In this document: positions 17,460 to 25,297 of the stretch, piece after piece | Layout of the letters: every line of letters starts with the position of its first letter | Numbering within the stretch: the stretch's first letter is position 1 | From: Verrucomicrobiota bacterium | GTDB lineage: Bacteria; Verrucomicrobiota; Verrucomicrobiia; Chthoniobacterales; UBA10450 | Assembly (NCBI GenBank): GCA_003218705.1 | Contig: QHOI01000049.1 | Location: 1-35,441, forward strand | DNA: 35,441 bases | Reading direction: 5' to 3' | Notes under the pieces: generated by a model | What the model was told of the DNA's origin: nothing | Databases searched by the model: none | The model's input: only the letters and a program-made list of their open reading frames with translations | Program-made: the position numbers and the translations under genes

Positions 17460-18845
17460 GTGCTGAATTACATTTGGCTCGCGCTGGTTTTGCTCGCGGT
17501 CGCGATTGGTGGCTGGAACGATCGGCTCAAGGATGTAACCGGTGGTGCGCTCGACGGCGCGAAAACGGCAGTGACAATCGCGCTGGGTTTGATCGGGATC
17601 ATGGCGCTGTGGCTGGGGTTAATGCGTTTGGCCGAACGCGCCGGGCTCGTCCAACGGATCGCTTACGGATTGCAGCCGTTAATGCAGCGATTGTTTCCCG
17701 AAGTTCCACCGGATCATCCCGCGATGGGCTCGATGCTGATGAACATGGCGGCGAACATGCTCGGACTCGGCAACGCCGCGACACCGCTCGGTTTGCGCGC
17801 GATGCGCGATTTGGAATCATTGAACCCGCGACCCGGCGTTGCTTCGAACGCGATGTGCACGTTTTTGGCGATCAACACCAGCTCGGTGCAATTAATTCCG
17901 GCAACAGCGATTGCGATTTTGGCTGCGGCCGGGTCGGCCCGCCCGACGGTGATTGTCGGCACGGCATTTTTCGCGACACTCTGCGCGGCAACTGTAGCGG
18001 TGGTTTCGGCAAAATTTTTCGAGCGATTACCGATCTTTCGGCCAGTGGCAAGCGGCGAGGCTAAGAAAAGACGAGAGCGGACGGTCCGGGCCGGACCGGC
18101 AGTACAGCGCGACGCCTCTACCACAGCGCAATCCTCGGACAAATTCGCGTTCGATGATGAATCGCTCGGACAACCACCGCTCTCGCGTCCGGCGCCGTGG
18201 GGAATGGTCGCGCTGGTGTTGCTTGGCGTTTTTTTTGCAATGCTCTTTTTACGAATGGTGATGCCGGATCTCTTTCGACTGCCAATGCCGACTGACGCCG
18301 CGTTGCAAAATCCCTTTGCCCGAATGGTCAATGCCTTGTCGATCCTGGCCATTCCATTTCTGCTCAGTTTTTTCCCGATCTACGCTGCCGCACGCGGGAT
18401 CAAGGTTTATGACGAGTTCGTGGAAGGGGCGAAAGAAGCGTTCAACGTCATTTTGCGAATCATTCCGTTTCTGGTGACGATGCTGGTAGCGATTGGAATG
18501 TTCAAAGGCGCGGGCGGAATCGATCTGTTGACTAAAGTGCTCAGCCCGATCCTGACTCCTTTGCATTTTCCAACCGATCTGGTACCGCTCGCTTTGATGC
18601 GGCCATTGAGCGGAAGCGCGACACTCGCGCTTCTGACGGATGTCGTGCACCGGTTCGGGCCGGACAACATCATCAGTCTGATGGCGGCGACCATTTATGG
18701 AAGCACTGAGACGACATTCTATGTGGTTGCGGTCTACTTTGGATCGGTCGGGATCAAACAGACGCGGCACGCGATTCCAGCGGGATTGCTGGCCGATCTG
18801 ACCGGCGTTATTGCGTCGGTAATTATCTGCCGAGCGGTGTTGTAA
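17460..18845 (+). CDS. Fused spore maturation protein SpmA-SpmB / nucleoside recognition domain membrane protein
   Basis: GTG start. SpmA half 'LNYIWLALVLLAVAIGGWNDRLKDVTGGALDGAKTAVTIALGLIGIMALWLGLMRLAE...MLMNMAANMLGLGNAATPLGLRAMRDL'; SpmB half 'FVEGAKEAFNVILRIIPFLVTMLVAIGMFKGAGGIDLL...LALMRPLSGSATLALL...GSTETTFYVVAVYFGSVGI'. Confidence 0.9.
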   Translation: MLNYIWLALVLLAVAIGGWNDRLKDVTGGALDGAKTAVTIALGLIGIMALWLGLMRLAERAGLVQRIAYGLQPLMQRLFPEVPPDHPAMGSMLMNMAANMLGLGNAATPLGLRAMRDLESLNPRPGVASNAMCTFLAINTSSVQLIPATAIAILAAAGSARPTVIVGTAFFATLCAATVAVVSAKFFERLPIFRPVASGEAKKRRERTVRAGPAVQRDASTTAQSSDKFAFDDESLGQPPLSRPAPWGMVALVLLGVFFAMLFLRMVMPDLFRLPMPTDAALQNPFARMVNALSILAIPFLLSFFPIYAAARGIKVYDEFVEGAKEAFNVILRIIPFLVTMLVAIGMFKGAGGIDLLTKVLSPILTPLHFPTDLVPLALMRPLSGSATLALLTDVVHRFGPDNIISLMAATIYGSTETTFYVVAVYFGSVGIKQTRHAIPAGLLADLTGVIASVIICRAVL

Positions 18846-18895
18846 AGCTTGCCGCCAGAGACAATGCCAGTCCAGCTCGGACCGGCAACTACAAC
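18839..18895. repeat. Imperfect dyad element spanning the spmAB stop codon
   Basis: GTTGTAAAGCTTGCCG (18839-18854) versus reverse complement of CGGCAACTACAAC (18883-18895). Confidence 0.5.
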
Positions 18896-18981
18896 AACTA
18901 CAACCACTTAGATCGACATTTAAACCGTCGAGATCATTTTTCCCTACCATTGAGGGCGCGAATTCTTTATCGTCCAGGCTT

Positions 18982-20169
18982 TTGCAGATGATCCAGCGCG
19001 ATTACTTAGTCATTGGCAGCGGTATTGGCGGGGCGAGCGCGTGCGAAGGTGTGCGCAAGCATGACAAGCGCGGCACGATTACCATCGTCGGCGCGGAGAT
19101 CATGCCACCCTACAATCGCTGGTTGCTTTCGAAAGATTTTCTGCGCGAAAAAACGCCGCCGCTCAAAAAACTCGCCCACTTCGACCAGCGCTGGTTCGAT
19201 TCCCACAAAATCGAAACACGATTCGCCACGATCGTAAAGCAATTCAACATCGAGCGGCGTTTGGCGGTATTGGGAAATGGCGAAAGCATTGAATTCGCGA
19301 AAGCCTGTTTGGCGATGGGCAGCCGGCCGGTGCGACCGCCGGTCGCAGGCGTGAACCTCGGGAACGTGATTTACCTCCGCACCGTGCGCGACGCGCTGGC
19401 GTTGCGCGAAATGGCCAACATTGAAAAGACCGTGATGGTGATTGGCGGCGGACTGCTGGCGTGCGAGGCGGCGGCGAGTCTTCGGATGATGAAATTGAAG
19501 GTGAGCATGATGCATCGCAACGCTTACTTGTTGAATCGCTATCTGGATTCCCAAACCGGACCGTGGTTGACCGATTATTATGCGAAGCACGGCATCACGA
19601 TGTTGATCGGCGAGAGCTTGAATGGTTTCGAAGGCAAGACGGTGCTGCGAAATATCCAGACGAAAAGTGGGAACCGCGTTCCGGCCGGACTGGCCATAGT
19701 CGCTTGCGGCGCCGAACCAAACCTCGATCTCGTCCGCAATACGCCGCTTTCCGGCCCTCACGGCTCGCCGGTCACAGAATATCTCGAAACGGAGGAGAAA
19801 GGAATTTTCGCTGTTGGAGATCTGGCGTTTTATCCGGATCGCATCATGGGCGGAGTGCGCCGCCAGACGCATTGGGAGAACGCCCGCGCGCAAGGCTTGG
19901 TCGCGGGGGCGAACATGACCGGCAAAAAAAGAATTCGCTACGAACAAGTCCCTTATTTCTGGACGGAGATGTTTGATCTGCGGCTTCACTTTGTCGGAGA
20001 TTTCAGCATGCAGCCGACTCGGGTCGATCTCCGCGGCACCTACGCCAAGAAAAAGTTCCTGGCGCGTTATTATCAAGGCGAGAAACTGCGCGCGATCCTG
20101 CTTTGCAATCAAACTGAGCGCGAAGTTGAATCGGCCAAAAAAGAATTGCGGCAAGCGTTGGGAAAATAG
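18982..20169 (+). CDS. FAD-dependent NAD(P)-disulfide-type oxidoreductase
   Basis: 'DYLVIGSGIGGASACEGVRKHDKRGTITIVGAEIMPPYNRWLLSK', second Rossmann 'VMVIGGGLLACEAAASLRMMKLKVSMMHR', 'GIFAVGDLAFYPD'. TTG (18982) or ATG (18988) start. Confidence 0.88.
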   Translation: MQMIQRDYLVIGSGIGGASACEGVRKHDKRGTITIVGAEIMPPYNRWLLSKDFLREKTPPLKKLAHFDQRWFDSHKIETRFATIVKQFNIERRLAVLGNGESIEFAKACLAMGSRPVRPPVAGVNLGNVIYLRTVRDALALREMANIEKTVMVIGGGLLACEAAASLRMMKLKVSMMHRNAYLLNRYLDSQTGPWLTDYYAKHGITMLIGESLNGFEGKTVLRNIQTKSGNRVPAGLAIVACGAEPNLDLVRNTPLSGPHGSPVTEYLETEEKGIFAVGDLAFYPDRIMGGVRRQTHWENARAQGLVAGANMTGKKRIRYEQVPYFWTEMFDLRLHFVGDFSMQPTRVDLRGTYAKKKFLARYYQGEKLRAILLCNQTEREVESAKKELRQALGK

Positions 20170-20183
20170 CGAGCGGTCGCTCT

Positions 20184-20678
20184 TCAATCGAATTGCGCCG
20201 GAATTTCCAACTCCGGATTGCTGACTCGAACAAGTTTCCAGTCCCACGGTTTGCGCGAAATTTGACGCCATCGCAGTTCGAAAGGCGTCGTCAGTGAATT
20301 CACGCGTTCCTTCACCACTGCGCCCAAGCCAGGATCGCTATCTTCGATCACAATTCTGCTGCGCCAGAGACCGACGCGGCCTCCTTTGTCGATCTTACAA
20401 TTCGCATCAATCGCGTCGAGGCGAAGATGATGGCCGTAGCCCAACACCAAACGCATTCGTTCGAGGACAAGTGAACGATCATTGCCCCATTGATCAGCAT
20501 AATCGGTCCCGATCAAGTCCGCGACGCGACTCCAATTTCTCTGTTCGATGTTATGCAAAAGATTTTTCGCGTGGCGATCAATCTGACGCGGTGGTTGCCA
20601 CAGCCAGACGCAATACAAACCGATCGTGAGAGTCAGGACGAGTCCAGCAAACCATCCGGTCCGAAAATCAACGCGCAT
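20184..20678 (-). CDS. Hypothetical single-TM membrane-anchored protein
   Basis: N-terminal TM 'GWFAGLVLTLTIGLYCVWLW', then a soluble domain of about 130 aa; no recognised family. Confidence 0.65.
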   Translation of the reverse strand: MRVDFRTGWFAGLVLTLTIGLYCVWLWQPPRQIDRHAKNLLHNIEQRNWSRVADLIGTDYADQWGNDRSLVLERMRLVLGYGHHLRLDAIDANCKIDKGGRVGLWRSRIVIEDSDPGLGAVVKERVNSLTTPFELRWRQISRKPWDWKLVRVSNPELEIPAQFD

Positions 20679-20824
20679 AAGTCAATCTGCCGTTCGTCGC
20701 AATGTCGTGCATTGTCCGCGCGTCAGGTAAATCACGAGGGCAAGTTGCCGTAAAAAGAAATAATTGCGATTGACTGGCTACTGGCCAATGGGGCATGAAC
20801 CGTGCTGGTGAACTTGTTTGATTC

Positions 20825-20908
20825 ATGCTGACGTTTGCTGCTTTTGGCGTCGCCGTTTTTGCGGTGTTACTTTGTGTCTGGTGGGCATGCTTGAACGAAA
20901 ATGATTAG
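20825..20908 (+). CDS. Possible 27-aa single-TM microprotein
   Basis: ATG...TAG encoding MLTFAAFGVAVFAVLLCVWWACLNEND. Shorter than the ORF track cutoff; RBS weak. Confidence 0.25.
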   Translation: MLTFAAFGVAVFAVLLCVWWACLNEND

Positions 20909-20923
20909 ATAAATGCGAGGCTT

Positions 20924-21727
20924 ATGCTGGACCAAGAAGATTTGAAGTGGATCGCGACAACTTCCACTGAGCTGAACTCGATTTTGCAACAGGTTTCGCG
21001 CTATGCGGACCTCGCCCGCAGACATCACGGCGAACATAGCTACATCGATCTGCTCGGCGAACGTGTCGAGCTCGCTTCCAAGACGGCACAATGTCTCTTT
21101 GATCGTGTAACGTCAAAGATTCTGGCCGGAGCGGCGCGGAAAACGGCCGCCGCGCGGAGAAGCGAAGCCGGATTTAAGGTTATGCCTCCGCCGGCCGCGA
21201 TCGATGACGAACCGGACCGTTCCATTCGAACTTCCCGTAAAGGCGAACAAAAACGTGGATCAATTGCCGGTGCCAAGCAAGCAACGGCGCCCGGTGATAA
21301 CGGCGTTCCACCAGGGGTCAGACTCAAGAATCCGCACGGACGACGCGAATATCTGCTCTTGATTGAAGACGAACCGGACGTTGCCGATCTGGCTTCAGAA
21401 ATGTTGGCCGAGGAGGGCTACCGGGTCGTGATCGCGCATGATGGCTTTGAGGCTCTCAAAATCTACGAATCCATGGGCAAGCAAATTGGGCTCGTCATTC
21501 TCGATTATTTCCTGCCGGTGATAGATGGCGACGCCGTGTTTGAGGAGCTGCGCTCAATTAATCCGAAAGTAAATGTTGTCCTGAGTAGCGGCTTCGCCGA
21601 GCAAACCAAGATCGCGTCAATGCTGGCAAAGGGGCTCCGCGGTTTCATTCCGAAACCCTATAGCCGCGAGAAGTTGCTCGAACAGGTGCGTTCGACCCTG
21701 GACGCAGACCGTCAGCCGAGCCGCTAG
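20924..21727 (+). CDS. Response regulator with helical N-terminal domain and C-terminal REC domain
   Basis: C-terminal 'YLLLIEDEPDVADLASEMLAEEGYRVVIAHDGFEALKIYESMGKQIGLVILDYFLPVIDGDAVFEELRSINPKVNVVLSSGFAEQ...GFIPKPYSREKLLEQVR'. Confidence 0.88.
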   Translation: MLDQEDLKWIATTSTELNSILQQVSRYADLARRHHGEHSYIDLLGERVELASKTAQCLFDRVTSKILAGAARKTAAARRSEAGFKVMPPPAAIDDEPDRSIRTSRKGEQKRGSIAGAKQATAPGDNGVPPGVRLKNPHGRREYLLLIEDEPDVADLASEMLAEEGYRVVIAHDGFEALKIYESMGKQIGLVILDYFLPVIDGDAVFEELRSINPKVNVVLSSGFAEQTKIASMLAKGLRGFIPKPYSREKLLEQVRSTLDADRQPSR

Positions 21728-21808
21728 CGAATCTGACAAGCCTCGAGCGGGGCGGGGCCTGAATCCTCTCCTCATGGCATCAATTTAGCTTCTCGAGGAG
21801 CGACGCCC

Positions 21809-22891
21809 ATGGCTCGCATTGACGCCTTTTTCAAATTGATGGCGGAACAAAAGGCTTCTGACCTTCATCTGTCAACCAACAATTCGCCGATGTTGCGCAT
21901 CAACGGCGACTTGGTGCGGGTCGATTTTCCGCCCCTGAAGAACGACGACCTCAAGGCGATGGTTTACGAGATCGCGCCCGAAGGAAAGATCAAGCAGTTC
22001 GAAGAAACGCTCGACGTCGACTTTGGCTACGAAGTGCCTGACGTGATGCGTTACCGCGTCAATTTTTTCCAGCAAAAATACGGCATCTCGGCCGCGTTCC
22101 GCTCGATTCCGTCGCAAGTGTTGACTGTTGAAGAACTGGGGCTGCCGTCGGTGCTAAAAAAATTTCCGATGCTGAAGAAAGGCCTTGTCCTGGTCACCGG
22201 CCCAACCGGTTCCGGTAAATCAACCACGCTCGCCGCGATGGTCGACCATTCGAATCTCCATCGCCACGACCACATCATCACGGTGGAAGATCCGATCGAA
22301 TTCGTACACCGCAGTCAAAATTGTCTCGTTCAGCATCGCGAAGTCGGCGTCCATACCCGCTCCTTTGCCAACGCGTTGCGCGGCGCACTGCGTGAAGATC
22401 CGGACATCATTCTCGTCGGCGAAATGCGCGATTTGGAAACGATCGAGCTCGCGCTAACCGCGGCCGCTACCGGTCACCTCGTTTTCGGCACTTTGCACAC
22501 CTCCAACGCCTCCAAAGCGGTCGATCGTATCATCGACGTCTTCCCGACCACCCAGCAAAACCAAATCCGCACTACCCTGGCTGAGTCGCTCAAGGGCGTC
22601 ATCGCGCAGAATCTTTTCAAACGCATCGACAAACCTGGACGCGTCGCGGCCCTTGAGATCTTGGTCGTCGACACCGCCATCGCCAATCTCGTGCGCGAGG
22701 GAAAAACGCACCAAATCCCTGGCATGATTCAAGTCGGCAAGAAAAAAGGCAATCAACCGCTGGACGACGCCATCATGGAGCACCTCCGGCACGCCCGCAT
22801 CTCGCCGGAAGAAGCTTACGACAAGTGCATCGACAAGAAAAAATTCCGCCAATTTTTGGCCGAACCGCCAATCGACGCTTCTGAAGAATAA
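21809..22891 (+). CDS. pilT: Type IV pilus retraction ATPase PilT
   Basis: 'LMAEQKASDLHLSTNNSPMLRINGDLVRV', Walker A 'VTGPTGSGKSTTLAAMVD', 'EDPIEFVH', Walker B 'DPDIILVGEMRDLETIELALTAAATGHLVFGTLHTSNASKAVDRIIDVFP', 'NLVREGKTHQIPGMIQVGKKKGNQPLDDAI'. Confidence 0.96.
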   Translation: MARIDAFFKLMAEQKASDLHLSTNNSPMLRINGDLVRVDFPPLKNDDLKAMVYEIAPEGKIKQFEETLDVDFGYEVPDVMRYRVNFFQQKYGISAAFRSIPSQVLTVEELGLPSVLKKFPMLKKGLVLVTGPTGSGKSTTLAAMVDHSNLHRHDHIITVEDPIEFVHRSQNCLVQHREVGVHTRSFANALRGALREDPDIILVGEMRDLETIELALTAAATGHLVFGTLHTSNASKAVDRIIDVFPTTQQNQIRTTLAESLKGVIAQNLFKRIDKPGRVAALEILVVDTAIANLVREGKTHQIPGMIQVGKKKGNQPLDDAIMEHLRHARISPEEAYDKCIDKKKFRQFLAEPPIDASEE

Positions 22892-22900
22892 ATTGCGCTC

Positions 22901-24067
22901 ATGAGAACTCCGGATCTCGACAGAATTTTATCGGCAATGCTGAAAACCTACACCGGCATTTCCGATTTAAACTTTTCGGTCGGTCATCCTCTCCAGGTCG
23001 AAGATTTTGGCGAGCTGAAACCGGTATATGTCGATCCACCGATCGAGGCATTAACTTCCCACCAGACCGAGCAGATTGCGCTCACCCTTATGCAAGGCAA
23101 TCGCCGCCTCATTTACGATTATCTCACCGGCGGCTCCTGCGATTGCAGTTACTCCCTCGGTGACGAGGCGCGTTTTCGCGTGAACATTTTCCGGCAGCAG
23201 GGGCACTTTTCGATCGTGCTTCGCAAACTGCAAAGCGAGGTCCCGACGATTCAGTCATTGGGGCTGCCGGAAATTTTTTACGAGATCGCAAAGGAAAAAA
23301 CCGGACTTGTTCTGGTCACGGGCGCGACTGGCAGCGGCAAGACCACGACTTTGGCGGCGATTCTCAACGAGATTAATGCGACCCAACCGGTCCACGTCGT
23401 CACCCTCGAAGACCCGATCGAGTACGTTCACCCAAAAAGCAAAGCCACTTTCAATCAGCGCGAGCTCGGACACGATTTTAATAATTATCCCACGGGATTG
23501 CGCGCCGCTTTGCGTCAGGCCCCAAAAGTCATTCTCGTCGGCGAAATGCGCGACCGCGCCACGGTCGAAATTGCCATGATGGCGTCCGAAACCGGTCACC
23601 TGGTTTTGAGCACCCTTCACACGGTCGACGCCGGCCAATCGATCAATCGTGTCCTGGGTTTGTTTTCTCTAGGCGAAGAGCAGCAGCTGCGAATTCGTTT
23701 GGCGGATTCGCTTCGTTACATCGTCAGCCAGCGCCTCGCTCCAAAGGTTGGCGGTGGCCGCCAACTCCTGACCGAGATCATGGGTCACAATTTGCGAACG
23801 CAAGAAGCAGTCGCCATCGGCGAAGGCGAACACCGCAGCTTCTACGAAATCATCGAAGCCAGTTCGCCGTTTGGCTGGATGACATTCGATCAATCGATCC
23901 TTCGCGCTTATGAGCAGGATCTGATCACCGAAGAAACGGCCGGACTGTTTGCTTCACGAAAGGGCAAAATTACTCGCGGCATCGATTTGATCCAAAAAGC
24001 GCGCGGAATCGATGCCGATCTCGATTCGGGGTTGCGTCTCGACCTTCCCGAAAACGCATTTCGTTAA
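22901..24067 (+). CDS. PilT/PilU-like type IV pilus ATPase (second paralogue)
   Basis: 'VTGATGSGKTTTLAAILNEIN', 'APKVILVGEMRDRATVEIAMMASETGHLVLSTLHTVDAGQSINRVLGLFS'; starts 10 bp after the pilT stop; diverged C-terminus. Confidence 0.93.
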   Translation: MRTPDLDRILSAMLKTYTGISDLNFSVGHPLQVEDFGELKPVYVDPPIEALTSHQTEQIALTLMQGNRRLIYDYLTGGSCDCSYSLGDEARFRVNIFRQQGHFSIVLRKLQSEVPTIQSLGLPEIFYEIAKEKTGLVLVTGATGSGKTTTLAAILNEINATQPVHVVTLEDPIEYVHPKSKATFNQRELGHDFNNYPTGLRAALRQAPKVILVGEMRDRATVEIAMMASETGHLVLSTLHTVDAGQSINRVLGLFSLGEEQQLRIRLADSLRYIVSQRLAPKVGGGRQLLTEIMGHNLRTQEAVAIGEGEHRSFYEIIEASSPFGWMTFDQSILRAYEQDLITEETAGLFASRKGKITRGIDLIQKARGIDADLDSGLRLDLPENAFR

Positions 24068-24070
24068 TTT

Positions 24071-24544
24071 ATGTTCAGCGAACAGGAACACGAAGCAACA
24101 TTTTTCGATCTGGGCGACAATACTGCCTTGGTCTGCGTCGATCATCAGCAATATCAGAAGGTCGTCGTGCCGCAGCTCATCGACATGACCTACAAGGTCC
24201 ATCTCGGATTGTTTGAAGAAGACGTCTTGCTCAAACTGAAGACTTACAATTACGACGTGGTCATCGTTTCCGAAAATTTCAAGGGCTCAACTCTGCAAAC
24301 GAATCCAATTCTGGCGGAATTGACGCGACGCCCGGACACGCAGCGGCGTCAACATTTCGTTGTCCTGCTCAGTCAACGTTTCGCCACCAACGATGCGATG
24401 AGCGCGTTCGTGCACAGCGTCGATCAAGTCATCAACATCACCGACCTGGCTAATTTGAAACCGGTTCTTCGGCGGGGCGTGACCCAGCACCACGAGCTTT
24501 ACAACGCCTTCAACGAAATGCTCAAGAGCGTCCAGTCGCTCTAA
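24071..24544 (+). CDS. Uncharacterised 157-aa protein coupled to pilT/pilU; possible pseudo-receiver fold
   Basis: Starts 4 bp after the pilU-like stop. Alternating beta/alpha pattern ('TALVCVDHQQYQ...', 'YDVVIVSENFKGS', 'QHFVVLLSQRF', 'VDQVINITDLANLKPVLRRG') resembles REC topology without a phospho-acceptor Asp at 'VVIVSE'. Confidence 0.65.
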   Translation: MFSEQEHEATFFDLGDNTALVCVDHQQYQKVVVPQLIDMTYKVHLGLFEEDVLLKLKTYNYDVVIVSENFKGSTLQTNPILAELTRRPDTQRRQHFVVLLSQRFATNDAMSAFVHSVDQVINITDLANLKPVLRRGVTQHHELYNAFNEMLKSVQSL

Positions 24545-24555
24545 AAGCTTTCTCC

Positions 24556-24565
24556 AAGATCGACA
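24556..24565 (+). repeat. AAGATCGACA word (intergenic copy)
   Basis: Exact decamer within CAAGATCGACAATC, 12 bp after the stop of ORF 24071-24544. Confidence 0.8.
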
Positions 24566-24618
24566 ATCCCCTCGCCGTCAGCCCCGAATGGCATTTTTCT
24601 GGCTTTAACGCTGGCAGC

Positions 24619-25275
24619 GTGAACGCCAGATTGCTCATTCCTGTCTGCTTAGCAGGCTTAACCGCAGGGGTTTGGGCAAAGGATGACGCTTCTCTCGAAG
24701 GCGTCGTGCAACTGCCACCGCCCACAGTCGAGCGCGCCCTAAATCAGCGTTACGGCGCAAACGTTGACGCGTCGCTCACGCCGAGCAATCCGCCTGCGGC
24801 GGTTATTTATCTCGAAGGGACCTTGTCGGCCAACGCGAAACCGAAATCAGGTGACGTCGCGCAAATGGCGCAGAAAAATATGTTGTTCGCGCCGGACCTG
24901 ATTGCCGTCCATACCGGAGGCGCGGTCGAATTTCCAAATCTCGACGATACTTACCACAATGTTTTTTCGTATTCGAAGGCGAAACGTTTCGATCTCGGGC
25001 GCTATCGGAAAGATGAAAAACCGGGCACCGTCGTTTTCGACAAACCCGGCGTGGTCACGGTGCATTGCGAAATTCACGATCGTATGCGCGGGACGATTTT
25101 GGTTTTAGAAACGCCCTACTTTCAAAAAACAGATTCGGCCGGCCATTATCGGCTCGATCATCTCCCCGCCGGTCACTTCACGGTCAAGGCTTGGATCAAC
25201 GAGGCGAACGTGCGCGAACGCGCGATCGACCTGAAGAGCGGCGCGCGCCTTCAACTCGATTTCCCCGCGAAGTAA
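24619..25275 (+). CDS. Secreted cupredoxin/plastocyanin-like protein with a C-terminal carboxypeptidase-regulatory-like domain
   Basis: GTG start with signal peptide 'RLLIPVCLAGLTAGVWA'; 'VEFPNLDDTYHNVFSYSKAKRFDLGRYRKDEKPGTVVFDKPGVVTVHCEIHDRMRGTILV' (Cu-site-like H..C..H..M); 'DSAGHYRLDHLPAGHFTVKAWINE'. Confidence 0.82.
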   Translation: MNARLLIPVCLAGLTAGVWAKDDASLEGVVQLPPPTVERALNQRYGANVDASLTPSNPPAAVIYLEGTLSANAKPKSGDVAQMAQKNMLFAPDLIAVHTGGAVEFPNLDDTYHNVFSYSKAKRFDLGRYRKDEKPGTVVFDKPGVVTVHCEIHDRMRGTILVLETPYFQKTDSAGHYRLDHLPAGHFTVKAWINEANVRERAIDLKSGARLQLDFPAK

Positions 25276-25297
25276 CGGCCGCGATCTCTGTTTAATT

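Noticed and set aside
19006-20271. Long minus-strand ORF of 421 aa opposite the FAD oxidoreductase
   Set aside because: Shadow ORF. The plus strand encodes a clear two-Rossmann oxidoreductase, while the minus translation has no recognisable domain and is His/Arg/Gln-rich, as is typical of antisense of GC-rich genes.
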